Below are positions 1 to 7,610 of a stretch of DNA of 8,183 nucleotides, one piece after another. A model generated the notes under the pieces. The model saw only the letters and a list, made by a program, of their open reading frames with translations, was not told where the DNA came from and searched no databases. The stretch is from Propionicimonas sp. (GTDB lineage Bacteria; Actinomycetota; Actinomycetes; Propionibacteriales; Propionibacteriaceae). The position numbers were made by a program, and so were the translations under genes. Location: assembly GCA_031119515.1 (NCBI GenBank), contig JAVHXR010000108.1:1-8183 (forward strand), read 5' to 3'. Position 1 is the stretch's first letter; each line of letters begins with the position of its first letter.

Positions 1-1369
1 TGACCACTGCCAGCTGGTTGCCGCCGGGGACGATGCCGGCGGCGGTGAACGCTGCCGACGAGCAGCCCAGGGCGTTCGCCCCGGACAGCACCACGACGTT
101 CAGCGGACCGGCCGGCAGGGCCTCGTTGTTGGACTTGATCGCCTTCAGGCTGGTGCCGTTGCTGAAGCTCATCAGCGCACCGGGGAAGGTCTCGGTCGAA
201 TCCACCGCCGACACCGCGATGACACCGTCTCCGGTGCCGGGCGAGCCGGTGATGTAGGGGTTGCCACCGGAGTTGCCGGCAGAGGCGACGACGACGACGC
301 CCGCACCGACGGCGTTGGTGGCCGCGACCGCGGACGGGTCGTCGGCCCGGCCGAAGCTGGAGCCGAGCGACATGTTGATCACGTCCATGTCGTTGGCCAC
401 GGCCCAGTCGATCGCCTCGGTGGTGATGTCCGTGCTGCCCTGGCAGCCGAACACCCGCAGGGCGTACAGATCGACCTCGGGCGCGACGCCCGGACCGATC
501 CGCCAGTCCTGCGTCGGGGTCGAGGCGTCGTACGGACCGGCGTAGGTCGTGCCGTCGGACAGGACGCCGTTGCCACCTGTCGTGCCTGCGACATGGCTGC
601 CGTGGCCGTCGCAGTCGAGCGGGTTGGGATCGGGGTGCGGCACCGGCTGGTAGGTGCTGCTGTCGGGGTCGGCGTCGTAGGAGTCGCCGACGAAGTCCCA
701 GCCGCCCTTGATCCGCGGCGCGGCCGGGCCGAACAGCGCCGGGTCGGCCGGCGATGCCTCGGCGGCGTGCGCCGCCTGGTAGGCGGCCGCCGTCCCCGGC
801 CCGCCGAAGTTGGCGTGGGTGTAGTCGATGCCGGTGTCGATGATCGCCACTTTGACGTTCTCACCGGTGTAGCCGGTGCTCTCCCACACCTGCGGGACGC
901 CCAGGTAGGGCACCGAGACCGCGTTGTCGAGGGTGTAGATCGGCACCGCGTGGATGGCCACCACATCGGGAGCAGCGGCGACCGCCTCGAGCTGGGAGCT
1001 CGCGATCTGCACCCGCATGCCGTTGTAGGCGGACTGCATGTTGGACTTGACCTTGCCACCGTGGCTGGTGATCGTCTTGGCGACCTTGTCCTGGGTCTTG
1101 CGGAGCTTGTCGCGGACGGACTTGCGTTCGCTGCTGGTCAGCTTCTTGCCCCGCTCGGCCTCGACGACCGCGACAGGGTCACCCTTCACCTCGACCATGA
1201 CCTGGACGGTGGTGTCCGCGGCCAGGCTGCGGGGACGGATGTCGGAGTCGATCCTGCCGGAGGACCCCGTTCTCTCGAAGCGGTCGATCGCGTCGCCGGG
1301 GGCCGCGTACGCGTAGGCGGGAACAGCCAGGGCGAGGACGCCCGTGGCGATCAGGATTCTGCGGTACAA
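1..1369 (-). CDS. Secreted S8 (subtilisin-like) serine peptidase, 3' end beyond window
   Basis: Extracellular endopeptidase of the subtilase family; 456 codons are visible and the gene runs off the left edge. Residues 1-22 form a Sec signal peptide (MYRR, hydrophobic stretch, AYA cleavage motif). Residues about 50-145 resemble the I9 propeptide/inhibitor. The catalytic domain has Asp178 in VAIIDTGID, His256 in DGHGSHVAGT and the oxyanion Asn366 in SAGNSGGN. The nucleophile Ser (GTSMA-type motif) is not reached, although 90 residues follow Asn366. That stretch (LNVVVLSGANALGCSSAAF) looks like the beginning of an inserted PA domain, as in Vpr/C5a-peptidase-like subtilases. Asp to His is 78 residues, longer than in classic subtilisin, with a Pro/Asp-rich insert. 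No ATG or GTG fits in frame: TTG at 1369 is chosen because it sits right before the signal peptide, 12 nt after GAAAGG. TTG at 1381 is in frame but abuts that motif. The family call is firm; the substrate is unknown. Confidence 0.93.
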   Translation of the reverse strand, partial: MYRRILIATGVLALAVPAYAYAAPGDAIDRFERTGSSGRIDSDIRPRSLAADTTVQVMVEVKGDPVAVVEAERGKKLTSSERKSVRDKLRKTQDKVAKTITSHGGKVKSNMQSAYNGMRVQIASSQLEAVAAAPDVVAIHAVPIYTLDNAVSVPYLGVPQVWESTGYTGENVKVAIIDTGIDYTHANFGGPGTAAAYQAAHAAEASPADPALFGPAAPRIKGGWDFVGDSYDADPDSSTYQPVPHPDPNPLDCDGHGSHVAGTTGGNGVLSDGTTYAGPYDASTPTQDWRIGPGVAPEVDLYALRVFGCQGSTDITTEAIDWAVANDMDVINMSLGSSFGRADDPSAVAATNAVGAGVVVVASAGNSGGNPYITGSPGTGDGVIAVSAVDSTETFPGALMSFSNGTSLKAIKSNNEALPAGPLNVVVLSGANALGCSSAAFTAAGIVPGGNQLAVV

Positions 1370-1578
1370 GGTGCTACCCAACCTTTCGTGAGGTGGTGCC
1401 GGGGGTTCCCCGCGTAGGTAGCCACGCTGGGGCGGGACTGCACCGCAGGCTAGGGGCCCCAAACCTGCCCGTCAACGGGTGTCAGCCAACGGAACGAGAA
1501 CTGCTCACGCTGGGGTTGAGGCTGCTCCCGGCCACGCCGGGACTGTCGCGGTGGCGCCGGATCGGTCACAGTAGGCTC
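1370..1578. other. Divergent intergenic region between S8 peptidase and MBL-fold gene
   Basis: These 209 bp hold no gene I can support. The left half carries the peptidase promoter and leader, including GAAAGG at 1387-1382 on the minus strand. For the plus-strand MBL gene I see no convincing -35/-10 pair. TAGGCT at 1572-1577 resembles a -10 hexamer but lies 1 nt from the ATG, too close for a leaderless start at that codon. TTGAGG at 1516-1521 has no partner at suitable spacing. An open frame extends upstream of the MBL ATG to a GTG at 1393, but it lacks any family similarity I can see. Confidence 0.6.
1447..1475 (-). promoter_or_regulatory. Sigma-A-type promoter for the S8 peptidase
   Basis: On the minus strand, TTGACG (1475-1470) is followed after exactly 17 nt by TAGCCT (1452-1447), matching TTGACA and the actinobacterial TANNNT -10 pattern. 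The predicted start near 1440 leaves a leader of about 70 nt before the TTG start at 1369. The -35 box lies inside the dyad CCCGT-CA-ACGGG (1468-1479), and the spacer contains the palindrome GGGGCCCC (1453-1460). These could be control sites, but short GC-rich dyads are common in such genomes. The promoter is predicted by eye only. Confidence 0.6.
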
Positions 1579-2970
1579 ATGGCGCAGACCCAGCCCACCC
1601 GGCTGAGCTTCCTCGGCGGCGCCGGGACCGTCACCGGGTCGAAGTACCTCCTCGAGTACGCCGGACGGCGGATCCTCGTCGATGCCGGCTTGTTCCAGGG
1701 CGAGAAGCGGCTGCGGGAGCTGAACTGGTCGGAGTTCCCGGTCCCGCCCGCGTCCATCAGCGACGTGCTGGTCACCCACGCCCACCTCGACCACGTCGGC
1801 TACCTGCCGCGGCTGGTCCGCCAGGGGTTCGCCGGCGCGATCTGGTCGACCCCCGCCACCCGGCGGCTGGCCGAGATCGTGCTGCGGGACTCGGCCTTCC
1901 TGAACGAGCGGGACGCCGAGCACGCCGCCGAGCGCGGCTACTCCCGCCACCGTCCCCCGCTGCCGCTGTACACGACGGCGGACGCCGAGGCGACGCTGCC
2001 GCTGTTCCGGCAGGTCGGCTACCACCAGCCGGTCGACCTCGGCGACGGCCTCCTGGCCGGCTTCACCCCCGCCGGGCACATCCTCGGTTCGGCAAGCATC
2101 CGGCTTCAGGCCCCCGGGGCGGACGTGCTGTTCTCCGGCGACCTGGGACGCCGCGAGCACCCGGTGCTGCGGCCGCGGGAGATCCCGCCCGGCGCGGCCA
2201 CGGTGCTGGTGGAGTCGACCTACGGCGATCGCGAGCATCCCGAGCCGGAGGGCGAGGGGCACGAGGCCCTCGCCGACCTGATCCGGCGGACCGCCGGGCG
2301 GGGCGGCTCCGTCCTCGTCCCCGCGTTCGCCGTGGACCGTACCGAGGTCGTGCTCAAGGCTCTCAGCGAACTGATGGCGGCGGGTCGGATCCCCGACCTG
2401 CCGGTCTTCGTGAACTCGCCAATGGCACTGGCGGCGCTGGCGGTGTACCGCGACCCGGCCTTCCGCGACGAGTTGCGCCCGGACCTCGACCCCGCCCATT
2501 TCGTCGACCTGCCGCAGCTGCGCGAGGTGCGGACGACCGAGGAGTCGATCCGGCTGAACGACCCGGTCCACCCCTGCGTGATCATCGCCTCGTCGGGGAT
2601 GGCGACCGGGGGGCGGGTGCTGCACCACCTGGAGCACATGCTCCCCGACCACCGCCACGCCGTCGTCCTGGTGGGCTATCAGGGCGAGGGCACCCGTGGC
2701 CGCGCCCTGCTTGAGGGTGCCCGGCACCTCAAGATGCACGGCCGGTACGTGCCGGTGCGCGCCGAGGTGCTGCGCGACGACGGGTTCTCCGTCCACGGCG
2801 ACCGCTCCGACCTGCTGGAGTGGCTGGGCGGGCTCAACCCTCGGCCGCGGCAGGTGTTCGCGGTCCACGGCGGTCCCGAGACCTCGCGCGGGTTCGCCGC
2901 GGCGGTCACCCGGTCGCTCGGCGTCCCCGCCATCGTGCCCGCGCTCGGCGAGCGCGTCCTGCTCGGCTGA
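1579..2970 (+). CDS. MBL-fold metallo-hydrolase, beta-CASP/RMMBL RNase family (YSH1-like)
   Basis: A 463-residue cytosolic protein of the COG1236/CPSF73-like type; characterised members are Zn-dependent RNA endo- or exonucleases. The metal-site motifs are intact: THAHLDH (His67, His69, Asp71, His72), AGHILGSA (His167) and FSGDLGR (Asp188). Beta-CASP motif A is the Glu212 of VESTYGD. The C-terminal RMMBL part supplies motif B His406 in GFSVHGD, where the family usually reads GFSAHAD, and motif C His430 in VFAVHGG. SSGMATGGR (around residue 340) and GYQGEGTRGR are further family hallmarks. ATG 1579 is chosen because the conserved LSFLGGAGTVTGSKYLLE begins just eight residues later; upstream in-frame GTG 1393 and TTG 1516 would only add non-conserved sequence. 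The ribosome-binding site is weak (TAGG, 3 nt before ATG). It is monocistronic here, convergent with the oxidase gene. Fold and active site are certain; the RNA substrate is inferred from the family. Confidence 0.95.
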   Translation: MAQTQPTRLSFLGGAGTVTGSKYLLEYAGRRILVDAGLFQGEKRLRELNWSEFPVPPASISDVLVTHAHLDHVGYLPRLVRQGFAGAIWSTPATRRLAEIVLRDSAFLNERDAEHAAERGYSRHRPPLPLYTTADAEATLPLFRQVGYHQPVDLGDGLLAGFTPAGHILGSASIRLQAPGADVLFSGDLGRREHPVLRPREIPPGAATVLVESTYGDREHPEPEGEGHEALADLIRRTAGRGGSVLVPAFAVDRTEVVLKALSELMAAGRIPDLPVFVNSPMALAALAVYRDPAFRDELRPDLDPAHFVDLPQLREVRTTEESIRLNDPVHPCVIIASSGMATGGRVLHHLEHMLPDHRHAVVLVGYQGEGTRGRALLEGARHLKMHGRYVPVRAEVLRDDGFSVHGDRSDLLEWLGGLNPRPRQVFAVHGGPETSRGFAAAVTRSLGVPAIVPALGERVLLG

Positions 2971-2978
2971 CCGCGGCT

Positions 2979-3023
2979 GCGCGGGGGATCGGACCCGGTT
3001 GCCGCCTGCCGCTTCCCCCGCGC
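2979..3023. terminator. Candidate bidirectional terminator between convergent genes
   Basis: GCGCGGGGGA (2979-2988) is the perfect reverse complement of TCCCCCGCGC (3014-3023), giving a 10-bp GC-rich stem with a 25-nt loop. It begins 9 nt after the MBL-fold stop codon and ends 11 nt before the oxidase stop codon (3037-3035, minus strand), so it could serve transcripts from both sides. There is no U-tract on either strand, so it is not a textbook intrinsic terminator; actinobacterial terminators often lack one. The long loop lowers confidence. Confidence 0.5.
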
Positions 3024-3034
3024 GCCGCCGCGTC

Positions 3035-5872
3035 CTACGGCGTGTCGACCCCGGCCTGTTCCGCCAACAGTTCGAGGACGTGCCGGTAGGGCTTCCCGGT
3101 CGCACGGGTCATTCCCAGCTCGCAGGTTCGGTTGCAGCTGGCGTGCGCCTGGGCGTCGAGCCTGGCCACCTCCGCCGCCTCGGGGGCGGTGGCGGCGGCC
3201 GTCAACTCCGGATGCAGCATCCCGCGGTCACCCGCGAAGGCACAGCACCCCCAGTCGAGCGGGACATTCACCTTCTCGGCCACCGCCTGCGCGACCGTCA
3301 CCAAGGCAGGGTTCAGGCCCATCTGCGTGGACGAGCAGGTCGGGTGGATCGTGAGGGAGTCGAGCTTGCGGTACTCGCCGAGGATCGGCAGGACGTGCGT
3401 GGCGACGAACGCGACCGAGTCGATCATCGTGACGTGGAGGTCGGGATCGGTCTCGATCATGTGCTTGAACCCCTCGGTGCACGAGGAGGCGTCGCACACC
3501 ACCGGGAGCCGGCCGTTGTCGGTCGCCCGCCGGATCGCCGGCAGCACCCTGGCCTTCATCGCCTCGTAGCCGTCCGGGATGCCCTTGCTCGACCACGGCG
3601 TGCCGCAGCACAGCGACTCGATCTCCTCGGGGACGAGCAGCGTCAGTCCGGCCTTCGCGCACAGCGCCTCGAAGCTCACCTGAACCCCGGGGCCTTCCAG
3701 CGGGCCGAACATCACGTTCACGCACGCGGGCAGGTAGACCGCTGTCGGCTCCGCCTGCGGCTTCGGCCGGCGCCGGGGCGCGCCGCCACCGGGTAGCTCC
3801 TTCGACCACAACGGGATGTTGTCGGTCCCCAGGACGGCGCGCGCCGCCTTGTCGACGCCGATCAGCGCCGAGCCCAGCGGGTCAGGCAGGGCGTCGGTCA
3901 GGTTCATCACGGTGGAGAAGGTCCCGGTCGTGCCCTTCCAGTGCTTCGACAGGGTCGTCCACACCGCCTTGGTGGCCGCCGGCGTGGTCTTCTCCCGCCG
4001 GAACTTCTTGACCAGCAGGCCGGTGTTGATCAGCACCGGGCAGGCCGTTCCGCACATCCCGTCCACCGCGCAGGTGTGCACCGCCTGGTACTCGTACTCC
4101 TTCTCCAGCCGGGCGACCAGGGCATGGTCGCCGGCGAGCTCAGCGTTCGCGATCTCGCGCCGCAGCGCGATCCGCTGCCGGGGGGTGAGGGTGAGGCTGC
4201 GGGACGGGCACACCGGCTCGCAGTAGCCGCACTCGACGCAGCGGTCCACCTCCTTGTCGATGGACGGCGGCAGCTTGATGTGCTTCAGGTGCACCTCCGG
4301 GTCGTCGCTGATCACGACGCCGGGGTTGAGCAGGCCGTTGGGGTCGAACAGCCGCTTGATCTCGGTCATCACCTGGTACAGCTCGTCGCCGTACTGGCGC
4401 CGGACGTACGGCGCCATCACCCGGCCGGTGCCGTGCTCGGCCTTGAGCGAGCCGTCGTTTGCCAGCACGACGTCCACCATGTCCTCGGTGAAGTCGATGT
4501 AGCGCTGCATCTGCTCGTCGGTCTCGAACCGGTCGGTGAGCATGAAGTGGATGTTGCCGTCCTTGGCGTGGCCGAAGATCACCGAGTCGGCGTAGGCGTA
4601 GCGGTCGAACAGCACCGCCAGCTCGACACAGGTGTCGGCCAGCTTCTCCACCGGCACCACGACGTCCTCGAGCAGGGCGGTGGTGCCACTGCGGCGGGCG
4701 CCGGCGACGGAGGTGTACAGGCCCTTGCGCAGCTTCCACAGCTCTGCGCGCAGCGCGGGATCGTCGGCCAGTTCGACCGGCCCGCCGACCGGCAGCCGGT
4801 CGAGGGTGGGTCGGGCGCCCTGCACGAGGTGTTCGAGCTCTTCCCGGCTGGTCGCCTGGTACTCCAGCAGCAGCGCGGCCTGCTTGTCGACGGTCAGCGC
4901 CTTGATCATCGCCGGGGTGTCGGGGAAGGCCTGGCCGACCCGCAGCGAGGTCGCGTCCATCAACTCCAGGGTCGCGGCGCCGGTGGCCACCAGCCCCGGA
5001 AGTGCCTGGTTGGCGGCGTACAGGTCGTCGAACACCACCAGCGCGGTGTTGATGTGGGTGCGCAGCGGGATGGTGCGGAAGGTGGCCGAGGCGACGAACG
5101 CGAGCGTGCCCTCGCTGCCCACGATCAGGTGGGTGAGGATCTCGGCGGGGGTGGCGTAGTCGACCAGGGCGTTGATCCCGTAGCCCATCGTGTTCTTCAT
5201 CGAGAACTGCTGGGCGATCTTCGCCAGCGAGGCCGGGTTGGCGAGCACCCGCTCGCGGAGCTTGAGCAGCCCCTCGTACAGCGCCGGCTCGAGGGCGCGC
5301 AGCTTCTGGTCGGCGTCGGAGGCACCGGTGTCGATCACGGTGCCGGACGGCAGCACCGCCACCACCGACTCCAGCGTCCGGTAGCTGTTCTCGACCGTCC
5401 CGCAGGCCATGCCGGAGGAGTTGTTGGCGACGACGCCGCCGATCGTGCACGCCGCCTCGCTGGCCGGGTCCGGGCCGAGCTTGCGACCGTGCCGAGCGAG
5501 GTGGGCGTTCAGCTGCTTGACCGTCACGCCGGGCTGGACCCGGACGCGCGCGCCGTCGTCGAGCACCTCGACGCCCTGGAAGTGGCGCCGGACGTCGGCC
5601 AGTACCTGGTCGGTGCAGCCCTGGCCGGACAGGCTGGTCCCGCCGGAGCGGAAGGTCAGCCCGATCCCGGCCGCCGAGGTGGCGCGCAACAGGCGCGCCA
5701 CCTCGTCTGCGTCCCGGGGGGCGACGATGGCGGTCGGCAGGAGCAGGAAGTGCGAGGCGTCATGGGCCAGCGCCCGGCGGTCGAGCTCGCCGGTGCGGAT
5801 CTGGCCGGGTTCCCCCACGCACCCCGCGAGCAGGGTGGTGAGGGATTCCATCGACGCTACCGTTGCGGTCAC
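3035..5872 (-). CDS. FAD-binding and (Fe-S)-binding oxidoreductase, D-lactate/glycolate dehydrogenase type
   Basis: A 945-residue GlcD-GlpC fusion, typical in length for the long Dld/YdiJ-like family that oxidises D-2-hydroxyacids to 2-oxoacids and passes electrons through Fe-S clusters, probably to quinone at the membrane. The N-terminal FAD domain shows RSGGTSLSGQG (75-85) and TIGGVVANNSSGMACGT (143-159). The FAD-oxidase C domain has GHAKDGNIHF (His435, His442) and AEHGTGR. Ferredoxin-like motifs follow: CVECGYCEPVCP (Cys545, 548, 551, 555) and CAVDGMCGTACP (Cys601, 607, 611), with Asp604 where a fourth Cys is expected. Two cysteine-rich CCG domains have Cys717, Cys755-756, Cys846 and Cys876-877. 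No membrane segment was seen. GTG 5872 overlaps the permease stop by 4 nt (GTGA), suggesting translational coupling; ATG 5851 (938 residues) is equally possible because neither has a clear ribosome-binding site. The adjacent LctP permease favours lactate; glycolate is the main alternative. Confidence 0.92.
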   Translation of the reverse strand: MTATVASMESLTTLLAGCVGEPGQIRTGELDRRALAHDASHFLLLPTAIVAPRDADEVARLLRATSAAGIGLTFRSGGTSLSGQGCTDQVLADVRRHFQGVEVLDDGARVRVQPGVTVKQLNAHLARHGRKLGPDPASEAACTIGGVVANNSSGMACGTVENSYRTLESVVAVLPSGTVIDTGASDADQKLRALEPALYEGLLKLRERVLANPASLAKIAQQFSMKNTMGYGINALVDYATPAEILTHLIVGSEGTLAFVASATFRTIPLRTHINTALVVFDDLYAANQALPGLVATGAATLELMDATSLRVGQAFPDTPAMIKALTVDKQAALLLEYQATSREELEHLVQGARPTLDRLPVGGPVELADDPALRAELWKLRKGLYTSVAGARRSGTTALLEDVVVPVEKLADTCVELAVLFDRYAYADSVIFGHAKDGNIHFMLTDRFETDEQMQRYIDFTEDMVDVVLANDGSLKAEHGTGRVMAPYVRRQYGDELYQVMTEIKRLFDPNGLLNPGVVISDDPEVHLKHIKLPPSIDKEVDRCVECGYCEPVCPSRSLTLTPRQRIALRREIANAELAGDHALVARLEKEYEYQAVHTCAVDGMCGTACPVLINTGLLVKKFRREKTTPAATKAVWTTLSKHWKGTTGTFSTVMNLTDALPDPLGSALIGVDKAARAVLGTDNIPLWSKELPGGGAPRRRPKPQAEPTAVYLPACVNVMFGPLEGPGVQVSFEALCAKAGLTLLVPEEIESLCCGTPWSSKGIPDGYEAMKARVLPAIRRATDNGRLPVVCDASSCTEGFKHMIETDPDLHVTMIDSVAFVATHVLPILGEYRKLDSLTIHPTCSSTQMGLNPALVTVAQAVAEKVNVPLDWGCCAFAGDRGMLHPELTAAATAPEAAEVARLDAQAHASCNRTCELGMTRATGKPYRHVLELLAEQAGVDTP

Positions 5873-7572
5873 GGCGCGGGCACCACCGGGACCATCCAGG
5901 CCAGCGGCCCGGTCTGGAGCAGGACCAGCACCGTGAAGTAGGCGAGCAGGCCGAGGCTCCAGAGCACGACCTTGCGGAAGATGTCGCCTTCCTTGTTCAT
6001 CATCCCGACCGCCGCCGCCGCGACTGCCAGGTTCTGCGGCGAGACCATCTTGCCCATCACGCCGCCGGAGGAGTTGCTGGCCGCCATCAGGACGGGGCTG
6101 AGCCCTGCCTGCTCGGCGGCGGTGACCTGCAGGAGGCCGAACAACGAGTTCGCCGAGGTGTCGGAGCCGGTGATCGCCACGCCGATCCAGCCGAGGATCG
6201 GCGACATCAGGGCGAACATCGAGCCCACCGACGCCAGCGCGATGCCGAGCGAGGCGGTCTGGCCGGAGAGGTTCATGACGTAGGCGAGGGCGAGCACCGC
6301 CAGCACCGTGACGATCGTGAACCGGAGCTGCTTCAGGGTGCTGCCGTAGGCACGGACGGCGTCGCCCGGACGGATCTTGTACACCAGGCAGGTGATGATG
6401 CCGGACAGCAGCAACAGGGTGCCGGTGGCACGCAGGTGGTCGAGGGTGAAGATCGTGGTGGTGATCGGGTTGCCCGCGGCGTTGACGACCAGCGAGGACG
6501 GCTTGCCGTCGGCTCCGAAGATCGCCAGGCCGGGCCACGGGAACTTGATCTGGCCGATGCTGAGCATGAACGCCTTGACGGCCGGGATCTGGCTGACCGA
6601 GAAGACCGCGACGATGATCGCGTACGGGGCGATCGCGCCCCAGACCCGCTTCCCGCCGGTGGCGGTGATCTCGGGGTAGTGCGGGAGCTTGCCGCCGCCG
6701 GCCTTGGCGGAGTCGGTCTCCTCGAGCGTGGAGTGCTCCAGCGGCAACGGGTTGGAAGGCTTCCAGAACCGCAGCATGATCAGCACGACCGCGATCGTGA
6801 CCAGGGACGCGATGACGTCGGTGATCTCGACGGTGATGTAGTTCGCGGTGATGAACTGGGAGACGCCGAACACGAAGCCTGCGACCAGGGCGACCGGCCA
6901 GGTCTGCTTGACGCCGCGGACTCCGTCGACCAGGAACACCAGGACGAGCGGGACGATGAAGGCGACGAACGGGGTCTGGCGTCCGGTCATCTGCGAGAGC
7001 ACGTGGATGTCGATCCCGGTGACGCTGGAGAGGGCGATGATCGGCGCGCCCATCGCGCCGAAGGCGACGGGTGCGGTGTTGGCGAGCAGCGAGACGACGG
7101 CGGACTTCAGCGGCTTCATGCCGGCGGCCATCAGCATGGCGGCGGAGATCGCGACCGGGGCGCCGAAGCCGGCGAGGGCCTCCATCAGGGCGCCGAAACA
7201 GAAGGCGATCAGGATCGCCAGGATGCGCTGGTCGTCGGAGATCGAGCGGATCAGCTGGCCGAGCTGCTCGAACCAGCCGGTGATGACTGAGAGCTGGTAG
7301 ACCCAGATCGCGTTCAGCAGGATCCACATGATCGGGAAGGCGCCGTAGAACGCACCTTCCGCGGTGGCTGCGAACGTCATCAGGGTGGGCATCTGCCAGC
7401 CCACGATGGCGATCAGGATCGAGACGGCGAGGCCGATCAGGGCGGCCAGCCACGCCTTCACCTTGAAGACGCCGAGCAGGACGAACAGCAGGGCGAGCGG
7501 AATGGCCGCGACGAGGGCCGACAGGGCGAGGCTTCCCCCGATCGGGGCCAGCGGCTGCTGGAACACGGGCAT
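5869..7572 (-). CDS. lctP: L-lactate permease family (LctP/LldP) transporter
   Basis: A 567-residue polytopic membrane protein of the LctP family (TC 2.A.14), which imports lactate, and in some members glycolate, probably with protons. Its length suits the family (E. coli LldP is about 550). Hydrophobic segments begin at residues 14-34 and 40-58 and recur to the C-terminus, ending near the last 25 residues. The family core is clear: NAIWVYQLSVITGWFEQLG (87-105) and FCFGALMEALAGFGAPVAI (124-142), then LANTAPVAFGAMGAPI. Near the C-terminus, GVAITGSDTSANSLFG and ASNSSGGVMGKMVSPQN are also characteristic. ATG 7572 is chosen for the strong GAGGAGA site 8 nt upstream; a TTG at 7605 would add 11 residues but place that site inside the gene. 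It is first in an operon with the flavo-Fe-S dehydrogenase, whose start overlaps its TGA. Substrate chirality cannot be read from sequence; the partner enzyme suggests D-lactate or glycolate. Confidence 0.95.
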   Translation of the reverse strand: MPVFQQPLAPIGGSLALSALVAAIPLALLFVLLGVFKVKAWLAALIGLAVSILIAIVGWQMPTLMTFAATAEGAFYGAFPIMWILLNAIWVYQLSVITGWFEQLGQLIRSISDDQRILAILIAFCFGALMEALAGFGAPVAISAAMLMAAGMKPLKSAVVSLLANTAPVAFGAMGAPIIALSSVTGIDIHVLSQMTGRQTPFVAFIVPLVLVFLVDGVRGVKQTWPVALVAGFVFGVSQFITANYITVEITDVIASLVTIAVVLIMLRFWKPSNPLPLEHSTLEETDSAKAGGGKLPHYPEITATGGKRVWGAIAPYAIIVAVFSVSQIPAVKAFMLSIGQIKFPWPGLAIFGADGKPSSLVVNAAGNPITTTIFTLDHLRATGTLLLLSGIITCLVYKIRPGDAVRAYGSTLKQLRFTIVTVLAVLALAYVMNLSGQTASLGIALASVGSMFALMSPILGWIGVAITGSDTSANSLFGLLQVTAAEQAGLSPVLMAASNSSGGVMGKMVSPQNLAVAAAAVGMMNKEGDIFRKVVLWSLGLLAYFTVLVLLQTGPLAWMVPVVPAP

Positions 7573-7580
7573 GAGATGGC

Positions 7581-7587
7581 TCTCCTC
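7581..7587 (-). promoter_or_regulatory. Ribosome binding site of lctP
   Basis: GAGGAGA on the minus strand (7587-7581) is a strong Shine-Dalgarno match located 8 nt before ATG 7572. It decides the start against the in-frame TTG at 7605. Confidence 0.85.
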
Positions 7588-7594
7588 ATTGAGA

Positions 7595-7605
7595 TTGACC
7601 GACAA
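7595..7605. promoter_or_regulatory. Operator 1, TTGAC-C-GACAA dyad
   Basis: An imperfect inverted repeat (TTGAC against GACAA, one mismatch) in repeat unit 1. It lies over the predicted lctP transcription start (about 7604), where a bound repressor would block initiation. It departs at one position from TNGTNNNACNA, the motif I recall for the FCD-type lactate regulator LldR of Corynebacterium. Binding by the adjacent GntR protein is inferred. Confidence 0.6.
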
Positions 7606-7610
7606 GTGAG

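Noticed and set aside
593..1417. A 274-codon plus-strand open frame opposite the S8 peptidase
   Set aside because: Val/Gly/Asp-rich antisense reading; the minus-strand frame has the signal peptide and subtilase motifs.
1572..1577. TAGGCT as the -10 box of a leaderless MBL-fold transcript
   Set aside because: It ends 1 nt before the ATG. A leaderless start at the ATG would need about 6-7 nt, and no matching -35 is present.
1393..1578. N-terminal extension of the MBL-fold protein from GTG 1393
   Set aside because: The 62 extra residues look like translated intergenic DNA and overlap the divergent promoter; family similarity begins right after ATG 1579.
1450..3105. A 551-codon minus-strand open frame opposite the MBL-fold gene
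   Set aside because: It is an antisense shadow; the plus-strand frame carries all metal-site motifs of the beta-CASP family.
3941..5941. A 666-codon plus-strand open frame opposite the oxidase gene
   Set aside because: Composition is dominated by His, Val, Gly and Asp from antisense reading of GC-rich codons, with no recognisable motif. The minus-strand oxidase explains the region fully.
5863..7290. A 475-codon plus-strand open frame opposite lctP
   Set aside because: It is an antisense shadow, extremely rich in Asp, Arg and Gly, with no family similarity.
5873..7453. Minus-strand open frame continuous with the oxidase gene, suggesting a 1472-residue protein
   Set aside because: This stretch is an out-of-frame reading of lctP: it is Arg/Pro/Asp-rich with no domain, while the LctP frame is intact and well conserved. 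The oxidase begins at 5872 or 5851.
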